This document shows, one piece after another, positions 24,569 through 36,524 of a stretch of DNA of 64,000 bases (within the stretch, counting starts at the first letter, position 1; every line of letters begins with the position of its first letter). The stretch comes from Macrocybe gigantea (lineage: Eukaryota; Basidiomycota; Agaricomycetes; Agaricales; Callistosporiaceae). The stretch lies in the NCBI GenBank assembly GCA_011319805.1, contig SJRY01000270.1, positions 310,001-374,000 of the forward strand, in the 5' to 3' direction. The translations under genes were made by a program, and so were the position numbers. Under the pieces are notes generated by a model. That model worked only from the letters and a program-made list of their open reading frames with translations. It did no database searches and was not told the DNA's origin.

Positions 24569-26230
24569 ATGGACGTCAAGACGGCGCCCCCTTCTGAGAA
24601 CCAGCCTCCACAATATGCCCCGATTGCGCCCGTCGCCGTAGAATGCCACGGGCCTCATCGCTGCGACCCGCATGAGAGGCGCCGCAGGAGACGTCAGATC
24701 TTCCGGCGCATCACTGCAGGCGTCCTGATTATCCTGTGCTTCCATCTTATCAGCCATCTCATACGTGTCGGTCTGCGCGAGTACTTCGCTGCTATCAAGG
24801 TGCGTTGTCAAGTTCACTTCCTGGCGGACGACATCGTGGTCTGTTCCTGAACTAAAAAGGACTTCTTGTAGCTCCGAAACGAGCAGCCGATCCCTGAGTT
24901 CCCCATCCCGCCCGACGTGATCGTGGACGAATGCAAGGACTGGGAAGACCTGCCCCACAAGCATATTCACAAGCACTCACATTTGCACTCACTTGGCAGG
25001 CCCAGGTGGCCACACCGTGAGCCGTACGCCGCCTACACGTCATTTGAACTGCCTGTCACTCTCGACACGCTCTTCATGCTGTCGCGCGGGGCCGCGGCAG
25101 GGTCGCTCGTCGTCACGCAGTCGCCCAAGCTCAAGGACACGGTCGAGGTCGTCATCGTCGCGCTTTACAGACAAGAGTCTGCTATTGACTACATCAAAGC
25201 TTGCACCGTCGACCGCGGAGAGGGCGAGAAGGGTGTTGGGATCTTTGTGAGTCGTCGCCTTGTATCTCATTTTTCTGCGCTGGCGAGGCTTGTGTCGTTC
25301 TTTGGCTGATATCGATTCAGGCTCCACGAACATTCCCGCGCGCGCACGTCTTTTTCGAAACAACGGTCTTTCTTCCGGCAGCAGGAGAAGGCTCCTCGTC
25401 CGTGCTAGACATCAAAAACTTTGAGACGAACTTGCCGCTTTTCCACCATGAAATTCAGGACCTAAAGGACACAGTCAGATTTGGCGCGATTAACCTCAAG
25501 ACTGACATTGCGTTGATTCGTGCCCAGGTGAGCGCGGTGCACCGCTGCTTGCCTTTTTTTTCCATTGCTGAATACTTTGATCAGTCGTTGCTGGCGGATG
25601 TCGGCCGCATTGAGACGAGCAACAACTTGATCGAGGGCACCTTTAATGTTTCTTCTTCTCTGCAGCTCATCACTTCAAATGGTCACATTAAGGTCAACGT
25701 TGGGATGACCAATGATGTCGAGGGGGGCCCAACGTGCCTCATCATGCGGAATTCCAACGGGTAAGAACTCTGAAACGCTTCACTACTTCATATCCGCACG
25801 TTGACGCATGCCATCCCACAGTCCCTTAGACGCGACGCTCAGCCTAGCTGCCTCCGGACGCACCACGGGCGGAAAGTTCAAAGTCGACGCGACCACTTCA
25901 ATCGGGCCGTTACACGCAGACTTTGCCACAGCGCCCGTCGACTCGGAGCTCGTCCTCAATGCCAGGACATCCATCGCTCCAGCACGCGTCTCGTTGCACA
26001 AGACGTACGAGGGCACGTTCCGACTGCAGTCCTCGCTCAAGACACCGGATGTCCTCCAGCACGCGTCGAATGACGAAGACCCCACGGGGCGTGGAAGGAG
26101 GCGCACTGTAGTGGAGAGACGCGTTGGGCGTAGCCAGGTCGAGGGATCGGTTAGCTGGTCCGAGGAAGGCAGGAACAGGGGATCGGTTGGCGTTGTGAGC
26201 TCATTGTCGCCCGTAACGTTGGAGCTGTGA
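24569..26230 (+). CDS. Single-pass membrane protein of unknown function
   Basis: Five exons (24569-24799, 24872-25246, 25321-25527, 25585-25760, 25822-26230) join in frame to 465 residues. The N-terminus is Pro-rich (SENQPPQYAPIAPVA), followed by a basic RRRRRQIFRR cluster and a hydrophobic helix at about 50-68 (ITAGVLIILCFHLISHLI), so it is probably a type II membrane protein with the bulk outside the cytosol. The remainder is beta-rich with repeating polar/apolar alternation (TSFELPVTLDTLFMLSRG, NNLIEGTFNVSSSLQLITSNG, KFKVDATTSIGPL). The NG.I.V pattern resembles DUF4097-type adhesin-like sheets, but I would not insist on that. A His-rich KHIHKHSHLHSLG stretch at about 105 is unusual and might bind metal. 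Confidence 0.75.
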
Positions 26231-26721
26231 TTTTCATTCTTCGATACTTATTGCATTGTGTCCATTTTCGTGAAAACAACTTTTTTCAGTGGGTCTAGAA
26301 CCATGATGGTCATCTGACTGGATGCGATGTGACTTCCTGACAATCCAGTAGCCTCGTGATATCAGCTTTGAAGACATATCAAGCGCCTTATGAAATTCTG
26401 GATTGTGAAGAAGTCCTAGTATGACACACCCATAAATCCAGACCATGATGCTGCATGGCCCTCATTTGCAACCTAGAAGAGACCTCAACATCCCAAATGG
26501 TCGACGAGTGGACACGTCAAATTGAAAGACTTTCCTGAAATTCGAAGAACGTGTGGTCACCATTCCTAAATATCGTACTCGATGTAGGCCATCATTCGCC
26601 GCGATTCGTATCTGACAGCGACACGTTCCAGGTTTCCAGTCCAAGTGTACTTTGGAATCCTCGTCCCCCATCGTCCGTTCGAGACGCGGGCGATTTATTC
26701 CTATAGCACTTCCTTGGTCCA

Positions 26722-26728
26722 TATAAAA
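26722..26728 (+). promoter_or_regulatory. TATA box of the lectin gene
   Basis: TATAAAA is 59 bases upstream of the ATG at 26781, a typical spacing for a strongly expressed secreted-protein gene. Confidence 0.55.
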
Positions 26729-26780
26729 ACCCCGATTCGCACCTTTCGCAGATACATTCAGACCGCACCACCTCTCAGTT

Positions 26781-27409
26781 ATGCAATTCAAAACTCTCTT
26801 CGCTTCCATCCTCACGACATCTCTGGCGTTATGCGCCCTTGCTGAGAATGTCACTATCCACCCGAACGGAAACAACGCCAAGTGTCTCGACGTACGTGGA
26901 GCGGTCTTTGCGAACGGAACGGCAGTCCAGATGTAAGCCTTCAGTGTTTCCATACTTCAGCTCGAACCAACATTCGTACCCATAACTAGTTATGATTGCA
27001 ATGGCACCGGCGCACAACGGTGGATTCTCGGCCGCACCGGTGTTACAGTTCAACTTGCAGGCACAAACTTCTGCTTGGACGCGGGTACCAGTACGTGCAA
27101 GACTTTTTTGCGTCTTCCGTGCGTTTCATTTACTATTTCCTCGCAGATCCCCAGAGTGGCGTCCAGATGAAGATTTGGCAGTGCTTCGAAGGCCTTTCAG
27201 CACAAGCATTTTTCTACACGATTGACAACAGCATTGCTCTCACAGGACAAGGTATGTTTCTTCGTCATGGATTGCGTTATTTAACTGAACCAACGCTAAA
27301 AGGTCTTTGCCTTGATTTGACCAACGGCGTCTTGACCAACTCGAACCCGGTTCAAATTTGGCAGTGCATAGATGGTAACACTAACCAGATCTGGACTGCG
27401 GCAATTTGA
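26781..27409 (+). CDS. Secreted single-domain QxW (ricin-B-type beta-trefoil) lectin
   Basis: Four exons (26781-26932, 26990-27090, 27147-27251, 27303-27409) give 154 residues. Residues 1-20 are a signal peptide (FASILTTSLALCALA). The rest is one beta-trefoil of three repeats: KCLDVRG..NGTAVQIYDCNGTGAQRW, FCLDAG..GVQMKIWQCFEG..AQAFFY and LCLDLTNG..NPVQIWQCIDGNTNQIW. QxW is intact in repeats 1 and 3, but repeat 2 reads QAF, which may weaken one sugar site. The domain name comes from the plant lectin chain; no catalytic toxin chain is present, so this is a carbohydrate-binding protein. Fungal relatives act in defence or cell-wall interaction. Confidence 0.9.
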
Positions 27410-27795
27410 GGAGGGCCGGCGTTCTTGGAAAGGACATCTAGCATGGGCTTGATATATGATGGACCTCTGTTTTACTTGAGATTCCTTGGTTTCATTGCTC
27501 GTTCTTGGTATTTTTGAGTGTAATGCTGAATAATATTGCGGTCTTTGGAGATGGGCAAACGCAGTACGCAGACGAGATGTCTTCCGTGATGGCCTTACAT
27601 CGTAATCACTCCTTCGGACTCAAAGCAGTGAATCTAGGAAGTACAGTTCGTAGGAAAAGAGATGAGAAATTAGAGTGTAAGCGTCAGAACGGCGGACCGC
27701 GTGTACCCGGGATATTGATTACGCGATATGATAAAAAGACCCTCAACTATTGCGTGAGTTGGACGTTCAATTAGATTCCACTCTTCTCGCTTGAA

Positions 27796-28944
27796 ATGGC
27801 GGACGCGGCGCATTCATTCAAGTTGCTCGACGGCACGCTCATTCCGTGGCTGGCGTGGGGCTCTGGGAGCGGACGAGCAAGACATACCGCGCTCGAATCT
27901 GGGATCGTGGCGCTGCAGGCGGGATTCAGGCATATCGACACGGCACAGCTCTACAAGACCGAAGTTCAAGCTAAAGAAGCTATAGAACAAGCCTCGGTTC
28001 CCCGGAGCGAGGTATACATCACGTCGAAACGTTCGTCTCTCTTCACAAAAAGGTCATTCATCTGATAATCTGACATGTTCGTGTCACTGCAGTCTCATTT
28101 TTGGATGACGATCAGCCTGTTCCGCTAGACCAGGTGCGCGATCTAGTGGAAGAGACAACGAGGAAGCTGGGTTCTTTACCCGATCTGTTCCTTATCCACA
28201 ATCCCTTCGTCCCGAAGCCGGGCGAGCTGCGGCGGATGTGGAAGATCCTCGAAGACTTGAAGACGGAAGGCAAGCTCAAGAGCATCGGCGTCAGCAACTT
28301 CCGCGTACAGGACCTTGAGGAGATCCTCAAAGACGCGACGTACATCCCCGTCGTCAATCAGGTAAGCCGGAATGCTTGACACCGCAACTAGGCCGATCTT
28401 TCGGCTAACCTGACTGGCATGGGCGACGGCAGATCGAGTTTCATCCGTATGTGCTTAGTCATCTCGAGCCACTGTTGGCGCTGCAGGCCAAGCATGGCAT
28501 TCGCACGGCATCCTTTGGGCCGCTCACGCCGCTCATCCGGCATCCCACCGGCGGGCCCCTGAAGCCTGTTCTGCAGCGCATTGCCGAGCGGCTGTCGAAA
28601 GAGACCGGCAAGCACGTCGACGAAGCGACGGTGCTGCTACTCTGGACGCGTGCGCAAGGCGTGATAGGTGTGACGAGCAGCTCGAGTGTGGGGCACATCA
28701 AAGAGCTTGCGGCCGTGTACACCATGTCGCCAGACTTGCTCCACAAGGATGAGATTGAGGAGATCACGCGTGTTGGGAGAACGGTGCACTTCCGGCATTA
28801 TGTGAGTTCGCAGAGACATTGCTCAAACTATTTTTGAATCCATGCGTATTTATAACTCACCCTTCTCGCCTTTGCTTTTTTTCTCTCCAGAGAGAACACA
28901 TGGAAGTCGACTTCCCGCTTCCCAACTTGCCTGACGGTCGCTAG
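27796..28944 (+). CDS. Aldo/keto reductase family protein
   Basis: Four exons (27796-28030, 28093-28361, 28433-28801, 28891-28944) yield 308 residues. Hallmarks in order are FRHIDTAQLY (catalytic Asp and Tyr), VYITSK (catalytic Lys), LPDLFLIHNP (catalytic His), KLKSIGVSNF (AKR signature 2) and GVIGVTSSSSVGHIKE (NADPH 2'-phosphate site). The Q..EFHPY segment is standard, but the next strand, TASFGPLTPL, replaces the usual AYSPL. The length fits the family. It should reduce a carbonyl using NADPH in the cytosol; the substrate cannot be read from sequence. Confidence 0.9.
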
Positions 28945-29850
28945 CATGGGTCGTTTGTACTATAAACGTAAAGAAACATGAGAGTTCTCATGTGACCATT
29001 CATTGAAAAACAGATGAAACCTTTAGCCTAGCCTGCTTTTTCAGATTTCATGATCTGAAGTATTTTGAACTGGTAACATGAGACTGACGTTTAGCCTTGG
29101 GAAGAAGAGCGCAACGTCACTTGCCGACTAAGCAAAGACCTGAAATGGGCGCTGCAACGTAAGGCGCTTCATGACATTCGTCCGTCTCTGCCAGTTATAC
29201 ACGTTGGAGCTCGGTGCTGTGGAAACGAGAAAGATCCGATTGTTTGCCACGCACAGTCAAGATCCGGAATTTTGGGGTGCAAGTGACCAGGATTTCGGAA
29301 ATACGCGACTCGCCGTGACGCGAGGGCTTGCAGGAACATCATCAATCAAGTCGTGTTCATCAAACGAAAGGTGTTACAAACACGCAAGCTCCGTCCCTTC
29401 AGGAAATCCGTGAATAAGGCCATGGCCACTTGCAAATCTGCTGAATAAAAAGTTTCCTAACAAGTGCTTGAACGTGACCAATGGACATGTCGCGAACGGT
29501 CCATATGGGCAGAGAAACGCTTCGAGCGTTGAAAGCGGCGAAAACTTAAAAAGCCCCGCCAAGGCTGCAATGTTGTCGTGAAATAACATCATCGTGTCGA
29601 AGAGCAAACAAATATACCCAAAGCGGCGTCACTGTCGTGGCACTTTCTCTCTTGTATAAATATCGTCGGACGGAACTCATGTTTGCGAAAAACTCCAGCT
29701 TCTCTTACGACCGTTCTCGTGCGTAGTCTTCTCTTTATCTGGTTTTTCCGCCCTGGAAGGTTGAATGACGGCTCTGACCTAGGTATCGTCGTAACAACAT
29801 AGTCTGCAACGCTGCGAGGCTCTTTGTCGGTCCTAGTCAGTGGTGACATG
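28945..29850. other. Intergenic region with a TATA-like element
   Basis: No gene recognised. TATAAATA at 29655-29662 lies about 185-235 bases upstream of the candidate starts of the F-box gene and could be its core promoter. Confidence 0.4.
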
Positions 29851-29887
29851 TCTGACTTTCAGAAGAAGACACATTTCTGACTTGTCA

Positions 29888-31410
29888 TGCAGACTCTGTC
29901 CATGGACATCTTCGAAACGATGTCAAGCTCGACGACCTCTGCCACGGAACCAAATCTGGCCGGTGCGGATCAAACCCTCCACCGAGCATAACATCCGATT
30001 GCCGACAGAACTCTGGCTCGATGTGCTCCTCCGTGTGCCCGCTGACACCATCCAGGCCGTAGCGCTGACCTGTCGCCCGCTCAGATGGATCGCTCAACCA
30101 TTCTTGTTCAAGGCGTTCGTTGTTCGGCCTCGGGTCTCGTCCTCCAAAGCTCTCCTCGTTGACAACATCTATCCCGGTGTCTCCGAGTTCAATTCCCGGA
30201 TTATGGCTTTGGACCTCCCTCACATCTCAGCGTCTATTGAAGAACTGCGAATCATACCAGAGCGTCCTACGCTCACCAACGCTGACTCTCAGACGTCCCT
30301 GCAAGTACATCAAGTCATAGAAGAAATGATCGACTGCGTCTTCAACGTCCTTCCTCGCCTTACTACCCTAAAACGGCTGGTTTGCCACAGCATCACGTTC
30401 TCACCTCGACGTTTGGCCACTCTTCAACATCAATTTCTTTTGAACCATTTCGAGTTGCATTCATGCTGCGTAGCTTCTACTTCGATCCCCGATCTGTCTC
30501 TCATGCAGCTCGAAAGTCTGGTGGTCGACGCACCGTTTACCTCTCTTGATGATCATGCCTCCCTTCCATTGTTGTCCGCCGTTCTAGGCTCAAAATATAT
30601 GAAACGCATCTTTGTAGGACCAGGAAACGACATTATCGATGCGCTGGCTCGACAGCCTACCAAGCTTGAGCTTCTTTCGACTCTCGACATACCGTGAGCT
30701 GCGTCACATCGCCTGACTTTATTTCTGTCCTGGATCGGTTCTCCCATCTGCGTGAGTTGTCTCTGCGTCTGGTCTCTGGAAACTACACCATTCCGTCCCT
30801 GAACTTCACTCTACCACCGGATGTCCTCCCCAAATTGGAATGCTTCCGTGGGCCCCACTCCTATATCCCTGTGTTCGCGAAAGACCGCCCTGTGACTAGG
30901 ATTGAGATCACGTCGTCTTGCCAGCCCACAGACCTCTCGGAGACTTTGTCCGCACTGGAGACGGACGAGATCCATTCGCTCAAGTTCAAAGTGCACCATC
31001 TTGATGGCGGCCTCCTGCGCACCGTTCACGAGTCTTTTCCTTCCCTGCGCCACTTCTCTATCTCCTGCCTCGGCGTCGACATCCACGATTTGAGCTACGC
31101 CCTCAACACGGCGCGCGTCCACAAGAAGCTTTCGAGCATCCAGCTCACGGTGCAGATGGGCCTGCCGCGACTCACGGCCTCGTGGAGGAACTTGTCCGCG
31201 AAGATGTTTATCCATCGGCTGTTGGAGACGTACCCGATTCTGCAGTGTGCCAAGCTGATGTACCAGCCTCAGCTGTTCGTCGCGTGGCGGAGGCCCCTGA
31301 CATGCGCGTCCGTGAATGAGGCCGTGGAATTGGCCGATTTGTGGATTGAGAAACAGGACGAGGAATCGGAAAAGCCTAGCGTTGTAGAGACGCTCAAGGT
31401 CAAGGCATGA
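29888..31410 (+). CDS. F-box-like protein with frame breaks
   Basis: The segment RLPTELWLDVLLRVPADTIQAVALTCRPLRWIAQPFLF (about 29996-30110, shown only as markers RLPTELW and LTCRPLRW) is an F-box: the P-x-E-L-W-L start and the LTC.RW middle are typical of agaricomycete F-box proteins that recruit substrates to SCF ubiquitin ligases. The rest has loosely repeated Leu/Ile patterns (HLRELSLRLVSGNYTIPSL, SLRHFSISCLG) like degenerate leucine-rich repeats. Two open frames (to 30697 and from 30694) carry the protein; a single missing base at about 30694 joins them and no intron fits. A second shift near 29985 may be needed to link the preferred start (MQTLSMDIFE at 29888) to the F-box. Such lineage-expanded F-box genes often decay. 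Confidence 0.65.
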
Positions 31411-31595
31411 AGGCGTGCGTAGACTACTTTTTTTCGTCGTTTTCATCTGGGCTGATCCTTTTGCATACAGGAAGCAAATGTATGCCACGAGAAACAAAAA
31501 ATGGGATTGTTGTGTCTGTCGATTTCTTGCTGTCCTATGAAAGTATTCCATGTATAACCTCTTAATGTATAAAGGACTTTGCAAAGTAGGATAAT

Positions 31596-32813
31596 TTAGT
31601 TTGTGAACCATGGATGATCAATCATCTTTTGGACCGGAGTACGATCTCCTGGGCGTGTTTGTAGGCAGGCGTGGAGAAACGCAGCTGCGTTGACGATCTG
31701 CTCTTCATCAACCTTGCCCCTGAGAATAAATTCTAGTGTTTCTGGGTAGTATGCCGTGTCGATCTTCAGCGTCCCTGGAATATCGATTCAAGACCGGGAC
31801 AAGATGAATCGAGGCTCCTTCCCTTACCGGCTTTGGTGAACCAGTTATGACTCCGCGCACCGGCGCGAATGAGGTCGATGGGAAAGTCACCGCAGATTTC
31901 AATGATCTGGATAATGTGCGACTCATCGGGTGTCAGCCCCAGTTCTAGCGTCTGGAACGATGGGTCAAAAAGATGCTCCCCACTCAACAGCCTGTAGATC
32001 TGTTCCGCACGGACACGGGAAAGCACTGTTGAGTACGCCAAGTCTCCCTTTAGAGGATGTCCTCACTATGCATCCTAGTGACCATAGGTCCGTAGATGGC
32101 AGATGCGGTGCGCCAAGTATGAGTTCAGGAGGCCGCAACGCGCCGTACTCGTGTTCGTCGGCGCTTTCGACCCGATGTATGTGCGAGCTGTGACCTGCAA
32201 GCAATGAACATTCAATTCAGAAAAACGAAGTGCCATGATCTTACGAGAGAAAAAATTGGCGAGCTTGAAAACCGGGAGGGAAGATGAAGTCAACAGACAA
32301 TCGAAATTCGTGATAATCACGTTAAGCGACATCGTGGATGCATATGCACGAAAGGATGATCCCAGCTCAGCCTTGCTTTGAGATACGAGAGTATTCATAT
32401 CGTGAATCGACAAAGTAATGTTGTCCAAACTCAGACCTGCGATCAGAAATACCGACACGTATTGGACCAGTTTTTCTTCACAAACCTGCAAGCCACTTAC
32501 CACCGTGTGCTGTCCCATATGTCTGGTGAAAAAACCTCAACTCGCGAAGAACGTCTCTGGCAACTAGTTTGACGAGCTGGATAGGTAGTTGGTTGTTAAG
32601 CTGCCGACACAGGTCAGCCAGCGTCGAACGCTCGCTTGACGTATCGAGAATGCCCCAATCGTAGCTAGAGCCCGAGAATATATCAGATCTTTGTCTGTGT
32701 ACTATAGGCGGAATGGGAGAGCGTACACGCCCTCCCTTTGAAGAAGGCCCATGGAAGGCTGACGAGATGGCCAGTGCCAGTTTCTTCAGTTTTTGCGAGA
32801 GAGGAGAGGGCAT
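31596..32813 (-). CDS. SRPK-like kinase-fold protein lacking catalytic residues
   Basis: The leftward translation from ATG 32813 covers a kinase C-lobe: LVKLVARDVLRELRFFH, then HGG|LSLDNITL across an intron near 32509-32447, VFKLANFFS, LRPPELILGAPHLPSTDLWSLGC, EQIYRLLSGEHLFDP, and a last exon with FLHACLQTRPGDRTPVQKMIDHPWF. The order and the RPPELILGA / STDLWSLGC motifs match SR-protein-kinase-like fungal kinases. The catalytic loop HTDIKPxN is HGGLSLDN here (no Asp, no Lys), and DFG/DLG is ANF, so the fold should be inactive. No N-lobe is seen in the first exon; a worn piece may lie upstream at about 32930-33270. One splice near 32078 does not keep frame, so this may be a pseudogene. Confidence 0.6.
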
Positions 32814-32933
32814 GATGTGGGCAACGCGGTAAATAGAACGATAGTTTGCAAAGATGGAAGATTTTATGTGAAATTCAGCGTTCGGTTGCGATGCGCTGTC
32901 ACGGTTCAGGAATAGGACAGACGGACCGACCTT

Positions 32934-33266
32934 CTATTCCGCACGCCTCCTCGAAGAACGAAAGTCTGGAGCGCAAGTCCGTTTCGGAAGCCTCGTTGAG
33001 CATGCCTGCGCTCGTTTTCCCCTGATCCGGTGACAGCAAGCCCATGTAGGTTGATGGTCGCATATCGGCCAGACGATGCCCTCACTCATGCAAAGATTCA
33101 TCATGGTCCGCAAACTATGGTGCGAGACGAAGACTTGCAAAAGACGCGTTAAATGACGACAGGCGGAAGGTATGTCGGTGGCAGGGTCGCAGTATAGTAT
33201 CAGCTGTCGAAATGGCTTTTTACGTCTTCCATGGATGTTGCCAACGGAACATTCTGAATAGGACAT
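32934..33266 (-). pseudogene. Possible worn N-lobe of the SRPK-like gene
   Basis: A minus-strand frame contains SEGIVWPICDHQ, vaguely like the SxVWLAxD strand of SRPK kinases. Another frame gives NEASETDLRSRLSFFEEA, a plausible N-lobe helix. Neither is enough for a gene call. Position just upstream of the C-lobe is the main support. Confidence 0.2.
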
Positions 33267-33269
33267 ATA

Positions 33270-34230
33270 AACGCTGCCAAAGATTGCTCCAACAGAGAGA
33301 TGACATGATTCTTACTTACTAACGTCCTCGAATGCTTGACGAATAGAAGATGAGGAACGCCGCCCTATCCTCGTTCAGAAAAAACAAACGTTCTAGCTTA
33401 AGCCTGGAGCGTTTCGCTATTAGATCTGCGAGCTAAAGCTATTGGATACTCCTGCCATAACAAGGAACCTCTCAAAGTCCGAGAAGCTGGGCGGCTCTTT
33501 CGAGCGTTTCGACATTGTGTTTTCATTCGATGGTAATGTTCTTTGGCTCTAGCGTTCAGATGTTCCCGACACCCTGGTGGTGCATAAGATGGACTGATGA
33601 GTTTGGTTCATGTAAACAGAGGAGCAATGAAAGCACGTTGTTCAGTAAACACTCCTAAATTTAAACCGGCCGCTACTTGGTTCGTCTCTTTACTTCATCG
33701 TTTGATCTTGACACGTTGATCATTCAATAAACGCTGGCCCGACATATGGTAGCAACTTTGTCAGAGTGTCTCGGGTCGAACTCGTCAAGGAATGTTTCTA
33801 GTAAGTTGTGATGGCAATCATACAGAAAATGAAAATGAAGGGGAAATGGTACAGGGCTGTTTGAAAGACACACGCCACCCGTTTCAGTCTGCGGACACCG
33901 TCCTCCGATGACCTTTGGTTAGCAAGTTCTCCTCTGCGACGTCTTGTCCTCCGCTGCTGGATCATACGTAACGTCAGTATAGACAGCTTCTTGGCGTCAT
34001 CCTTTCGGCACACAGATACCCGGAGATTATGTGGCGAAGTCTACTGTCGACCGTACAAAAGGTAGTTTGCCTACTCCGATACCGACCAGATACCTTAACT
34101 GAGCCCATGCCGCCTCCGTGTCACCACCATCATCAATACGAAGCTATTTTAATATACGTTAGAAGGGTGGTGAGGCAATTATACGGGGATTCATCGCATC
34201 CTACCTGAGCTTAGAAGAAGTCGCCGCTCT
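33270..34230. other. Intergenic region
   Basis: No gene recognised on either strand; it ends at the tyrosinase promoter. Confidence 0.4.
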
Positions 34231-34238
34231 TTGAGAGG

Positions 34239-34247
34239 GATAAAAAG
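34239..34247 (+). promoter_or_regulatory. TATA-like element of the tyrosinase gene
   Basis: GATAAAAAG lies about 45 bases before the ATG at 34285. Confidence 0.4.
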
Positions 34248-34284
34248 CCGCTTCATATCGCCAGTTCAACTATTGGCGTGACCT

Positions 34285-35523
34285 ATGCATACCGCTCAAT
34301 TCCAAGCTTTGCTCCTCGTACTGATAGCTCTCATCAGTCTGGCTGTCGCTGGTCAACCTCTGAGTCAGGATTATAGCTGCTCAAAGCTCCTCAAGAGGAT
34401 GGAATGGTGTGTAGGTTTCATCATTACCTTTCAGCAGCGAATCTCTAATGACAATATAGGCGAGCTTTGAATGTCAAACAACGGCAAAATTACATCGCAG
34501 CTATCCAGTGTTTGCAACATCAAGTAGCAACCAGCTCATTTGTTGGCGTTAAGACCCGATTCGACGATTTTCAGGCATTGCATATACACTTGGCAGATCA
34601 GGTGCACTTTGTGGTAAGGGTACATCTTTCGTCTATCCGGGAAACGTGCTTCATACGCGATTCCGCTAGGGACATTTCTTACCATGGCACAGGAGGTTCG
34701 TGGGCGTCTTCGAACAGGCGTTACGAGATGAATGTGGCTATACTGGAGCTCAGCCGTACGTAGCCAACAAACCACCGTCTTCCTAGTCTTATCTGATTGA
34801 CAAAGTTACTGGGACTGGACCAAAGATGCTAGTGATGCTACCAGGTAATTTAAATACCTCATAAGACTGAACCACTATCCCGATCTTGTAAACTCTTCAG
34901 GTTTCAGTCATCCCCAGTCTTCGATTCCCATGCCGGGTTCGGAGGTCTCCGCGGGGATGTGAATGGTTGCGTCGCGAATGGACCATTCCGGAATTACGCA
35001 CTCTCACTAGGAATTGGACAGGTCGTCAATGATCACTGCTTGACACGTAATTTTAGGAAGGACGTCCTGCCATTCCTCACCATGGTGCAAGTCGCCAATA
35101 CAACAAAACAGCCTACTTTTGAGCAGTTTCGCACAGAGCTAGAAGGCGATCCTGCTTCCACTCCGAAGATACATGACAGTGGTCACCTTGTTATCGGAGG
35201 TGATATGAGTGATTTGTATTCCAGTCCCGGAGGTAACGTCAAAACTTTATGAATGGTTTCTCGTAATTTGTGCCAAGTGCCTACCTTTGTCAGATCCACT
35301 ATTCTACCTTCATCACGCGAATTTAGACCGAATTTGGTGGCTCTGGCAACAAGAAGATGCCTCCAAGCGGCTGTACCAAATTTCTGGTCGTAGTACCGTT
35401 GAACCTCCGTACAAAAACGTCACACTTGACTTTCCTTTAGACATGGTGGATGAGGCCGAGGTTCTGCGTATCAGAGATGTGATGGATATTCGGAGACGCC
35501 CTCTTTGTTACGAGTACATCTAG
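34285..35523 (+). CDS. Secreted short tyrosinase (di-copper oxidase)
   Basis: Residues 1-22 are a signal peptide (LLLVLIALISLAVAG). Spliced exons give the CuA site ALHIHLADQVHFV|GHFLPWHRRF with three His, then QP|YWDWTKDA, HDSGHLVIGGDMSDLY, and the CuB site DPLFYLHHANLDRIWWLWQ with its His pair. The third CuB-type His is probably in the IHDSGHL segment. It ends with NVTLDFPLDM and PLCYEYI at 35523, the usual close of small agaricomycete tyrosinases, so the protein is full length. Such enzymes oxidise phenols to quinones using O2. Introns near 34615-34675, 34757-34805, 34847-34900 and 35230-35292 keep frame; the first, near 34408-34460, is less certain. The next gene (35782) reads the same way. 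Confidence 0.88.
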
Positions 35524-35781
35524 GCGTTTGTGATAATAGAGATCCGTATTTGTCCATGTTTTCACCATGAAAGCCTTCGGATTCTTGTCATCCACAAAGA
35601 GCGCCAGAACACAATGTCTCGTCTTATCCAATTCCTCAAAACCCCCTAGAATCTAACAATATCCAATCATCGCTTATATCGCTGTCTCTTCAATCCAGAG
35701 CTGAAGTTGAAGTCGACAAGAAGCATCGTGACCAAACGTTTGTGCAATCAGCTTCACCTCAGAAATCCAACTAAACGATCC

Positions 35782-36420
35782 ATGGACGTCTATTTCGACA
35801 ACAAAGCAAACATTCTAAACGCGTCCCTCAAAATCGAGCGGGATGATTCCATAATTTATACTGTTAAAACAACATTCAGCGGTTTCACGGGTCGTCAGAC
35901 TACCGTTCTACGAGATGAGAATCCGGCCCCGGGAAAGTCGTCTTTGGTGGGCATCATCCATTGGAGAGAGAAGATGATCGAGATCGGAGGGCATAAAAGG
36001 CCGGTATCGGAGATTCGGAGGACTGAAGGAGGGCTGTTCAAAAGGTAAGTTGCTTGTATATGATCTTGCGCCTGTGGTTCAAGAACGTCCTCTCCTCTTC
36101 ATTCAGGAAACAATTTTGGAGATGGTCAGAGCAGCGAAAAGAATATCTTTATGAGTATCATCACGAGGGTTGGAAGGTCAGCGGCAGAATCTCATTGGTT
36201 CATTTTCTTATTTTCAAACGATCATCAGGCCATCATGGATGACGGAACTTCCTTAGCCGCGGACTTCTCTGTCCCTTCTCGTCCACACCTATTCAGTGAG
36301 ACCAAAACACCTGTCTTGCGTATAGCGCGTGCGGCACTGGCAGATGAAGTTTTCTTGATCTTGACGTTGATTTATTCGGAGATTAAACGCCAGGACCGAA
36401 CGGTACGCCTCAATTACTGA
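35782..36420 (+). CDS. DUF6593-like protein
   Basis: Three exons (35782-36044, 36107-36176, 36229-36420) make 174 residues. The fold pattern is that of the DUF6593 group common in mushrooms: a beta-rich start (MDVYFDNKANILNASL, YTVKTTFSGFTGRQTTVLR), a central VGIIHWREKMIEIGG, a YEYHHEGWK strand, and a C-terminal helix with VFLILTLIYSEIKRQDR. I chose ATG 35782 because family members start directly at this strand; an upstream in-frame ATG at 35707 would add 25 unsupported residues. The function of the family is unknown. Confidence 0.7.
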
Positions 36421-36524
36421 TGCAACGGTCATCCCGAATGCTAAACGTATAATGCATCTGACAGAATAGCTCTTCCGCCAATGGAGGCATAGGGTGGTGA
36501 TGCATCCATTCGACAATGGCTTTT

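Noticed and set aside
26781..27409. Toxin gene, because of the ricin-type domain
   Set aside because: Only the sugar-binding beta-trefoil is present; there is no enzymatic chain.
34615..34690. A frameshift in the tyrosinase before LPWHR
   Set aside because: Taking the acceptor directly before GGACATTTC gives GHFLPWHRRF in phase, so no break is needed.
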